A DNA stretch of 64,000 bases from Tubiluchus corallicola (Eukaryota; Priapulida; Priapulimorpha; Priapulimorphida; Tubiluchidae): assembly GCA_030141605.1 (NCBI GenBank), contig JAQGDQ010000087.1, positions 434,001-498,000 of the forward strand, in the 5' to 3' direction. How positions within the stretch are numbered: the stretch's first letter is position 1; the number at the start of each line of letters is the position of its first letter. The notes beneath the pieces were generated by a model. It was given only the letters and a program-made list of their open reading frames with translations, did not search any database and was not told the origin of the DNA. A program made the position numbers and the translations under genes. Below, one piece after another: positions 63,001-64,000 of this stretch.

Positions 63001-63475
63001 CACGTGCTCACCTATGGACTTGTATACGCTGATCACATACCTGATTATTGATAAGCAACCAGTTATCAAGGGAGTGTAAATCTGTTCGATACACACCAAG
63101 TCTCACCTACGAGGCTGATCCATCAATGCCATGAAATCAATAGTGCTCTACTGTTTTGCAAGAAATGCACGCAGACGAATCGTTAAAATGGGTATTATTC
63201 GAATTTCAGTGAATTCACTGTCCAGGTACGAATTTTTCTGCAGCTCAAGGTCGTTTGCAAAAAGCTATACTTATTCATATCTCACATGGCCTACTCTCGT
63301 TTAGTCGCAGCGAAAAATCGCAAGCACGTGAATTTTTAAATCATTAATGGCAGCAACTAACTACAGCCAGCTTGAACTTCAGATTTTTGCAGCTACAGGT
63401 AGCTGAACAGCACCACGTGTACATAAAATGCAGGCAAGTTAGCACGTGTAAATTGTAGCCAAGTGCGCATGCGCA
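63001..63475. promoter_or_regulatory. CACGTG cluster and NRF-1-like palindrome
   Basis: Four CACGTG palindromes (63001-63006, 63326-63331, 63414-63419, 63443-63448) and TGCGCATGCGCA (63464-63475) lie within 475 bp. CACGTG is an E-box bound by bHLH factors and contains the ACGTG core of hypoxia response elements. TGCGCATGCGCA matches the NRF-1 palindrome common in promoters. Direction and target gene are unknown. Confidence 0.35.
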
Positions 63476-63536
63476 ATTTACATTCTTTACGGTCGTAAGT
63501 ATAAAGGTACTCTAGTCACTATACAACTCATGCGCG

Positions 63537-63709
63537 CTATTTTACGATTGGTGCATTTCTTCGGAAATCGATTTCGTAACCAGCTAAACGAAAAATTTGA
63601 GCGTCTTTAAAATGAACGTCTGGCCTTGATTTCATGAATACATGAACTGCTCTTCTGCGTGCCTCTTTCAGTGAAGCATCACAGTGGCCTTGAACAAGAT
63701 TTAATGGTT
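63537..63709 (-). CDS. Possible terminal exon of an unknown minus-strand gene
   Basis: After a good acceptor ('attatcttttacag') a frame runs 56 codons to TAG. The peptide is basic and helix-like (ASLKEARRRAVHVFMKSRP, then KDAQIFRLAGYEIDFRRN). I do not recognise it, and it does not resemble any HIF-alpha domain I know. If real, it would end a gene entering from beyond 64000. Alternatively, a weak donor (GCTG|GTTACG, ending at 63563) would join it in phase to the HIF exon at 62844. Confidence 0.35.
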
Positions 63710-63872
63710 CTGTAAAAGATAATTCACCCTACTCCTGAATGCAAACTCTTGAGACCGGGGAGTGCTTTAAACAGTCGTTACTCGCCAAGCCCAGGCCATT
63801 CTTGACTGTTTTCCTTTGCAGCAAAAACGATGGATGTACTCAAAATACAGCAAAAATTTAAACAAAAAAGTT

Positions 63873-64000
63873 TAGGAGGAGAGAGCGAGAGACAAAGAGG
63901 GGGAGAGTGTTTGTGTGTGAGAGAAAAGGGGAAGAGAGTGAAGAATGAGGAGAGAAAGAGGAGAAGAAAGAAGGGCGAGAGCGAGAGAAAGAGATTGTCT
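63873..64000. repeat. GA-rich polypurine tract
   Basis: Almost entirely G and A on the plus strand, with a short GT run at 63910-63919. It runs to the window edge. Confidence 0.85.

Noticed and set aside
62860-63051. 63-aa plus ORF with RRLYDVLNLVGF
   Set aside because: A passing likeness to E2F-type RRxYDV is too short. It lacks splice sites and sits against the acceptor of a minus-strand exon.

Overview
The window is AT-rich, intron-rich nuclear DNA from an animal, most probably an invertebrate. Exons are short (84 to 281 nt), are bounded by GT-AG splice sites, and lie in introns of up to about 14 kb full of MITEs, hAT fragments and minisatellites. Two conserved metazoan genes can be read with confidence, and they are arranged tail to tail. 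There are no bacterial-type operons, rRNA operons or CRISPR arrays. The species cannot be named from the sequence alone.

Plus strand, 8724-34326: a Tubby/TULP family gene. Nine exons join with matching phases into 354 residues and end in the hallmark C-terminus FDSKIACE. The C-terminal tubby domain is complete. The first coding exon or exons were not found and may lie before position 1 or be hidden in 1-8723.

Minus strand, 62844-42668: the C-terminal half of a hypoxia-inducible factor alpha (HIF-alpha) gene. Six exons join in phase into 403 residues. They carry a C-terminal oxygen-dependent degradation motif (LEMRAPYIPM), an N-ODD-like LYSLGP, a basic NLS-like patch, and a C-terminal transactivation domain with the FIH asparagine motif YDCEVNAP. 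The bHLH-PAS half is not seen and presumably lies beyond 64000, unless this locus makes an N-terminally short form.

Layout: 1-8723 is repeat-rich upstream DNA. The Tubby gene follows to 34326, with a 13.1 kb intron holding a small unexplained ORF, hAT remnants and an 84-bp minisatellite. 34327-42667 is intergenic, with a long-TIR MITE and a ~134-bp satellite. The HIF-alpha gene follows, with a 13.8 kb intron between its first and second visible exons. 62845-64000 holds a cluster of CACGTG sites, an NRF-1-like palindrome and a possible terminal exon of another minus-strand gene.

Mobile DNA: a TTAA-flanked MITE family (four copies), several hAT-type elements with 8-bp target duplications, two long-TIR TA-flanked MITEs, tRNA- and 5S-derived SINE remnants, and at least seven minisatellites.
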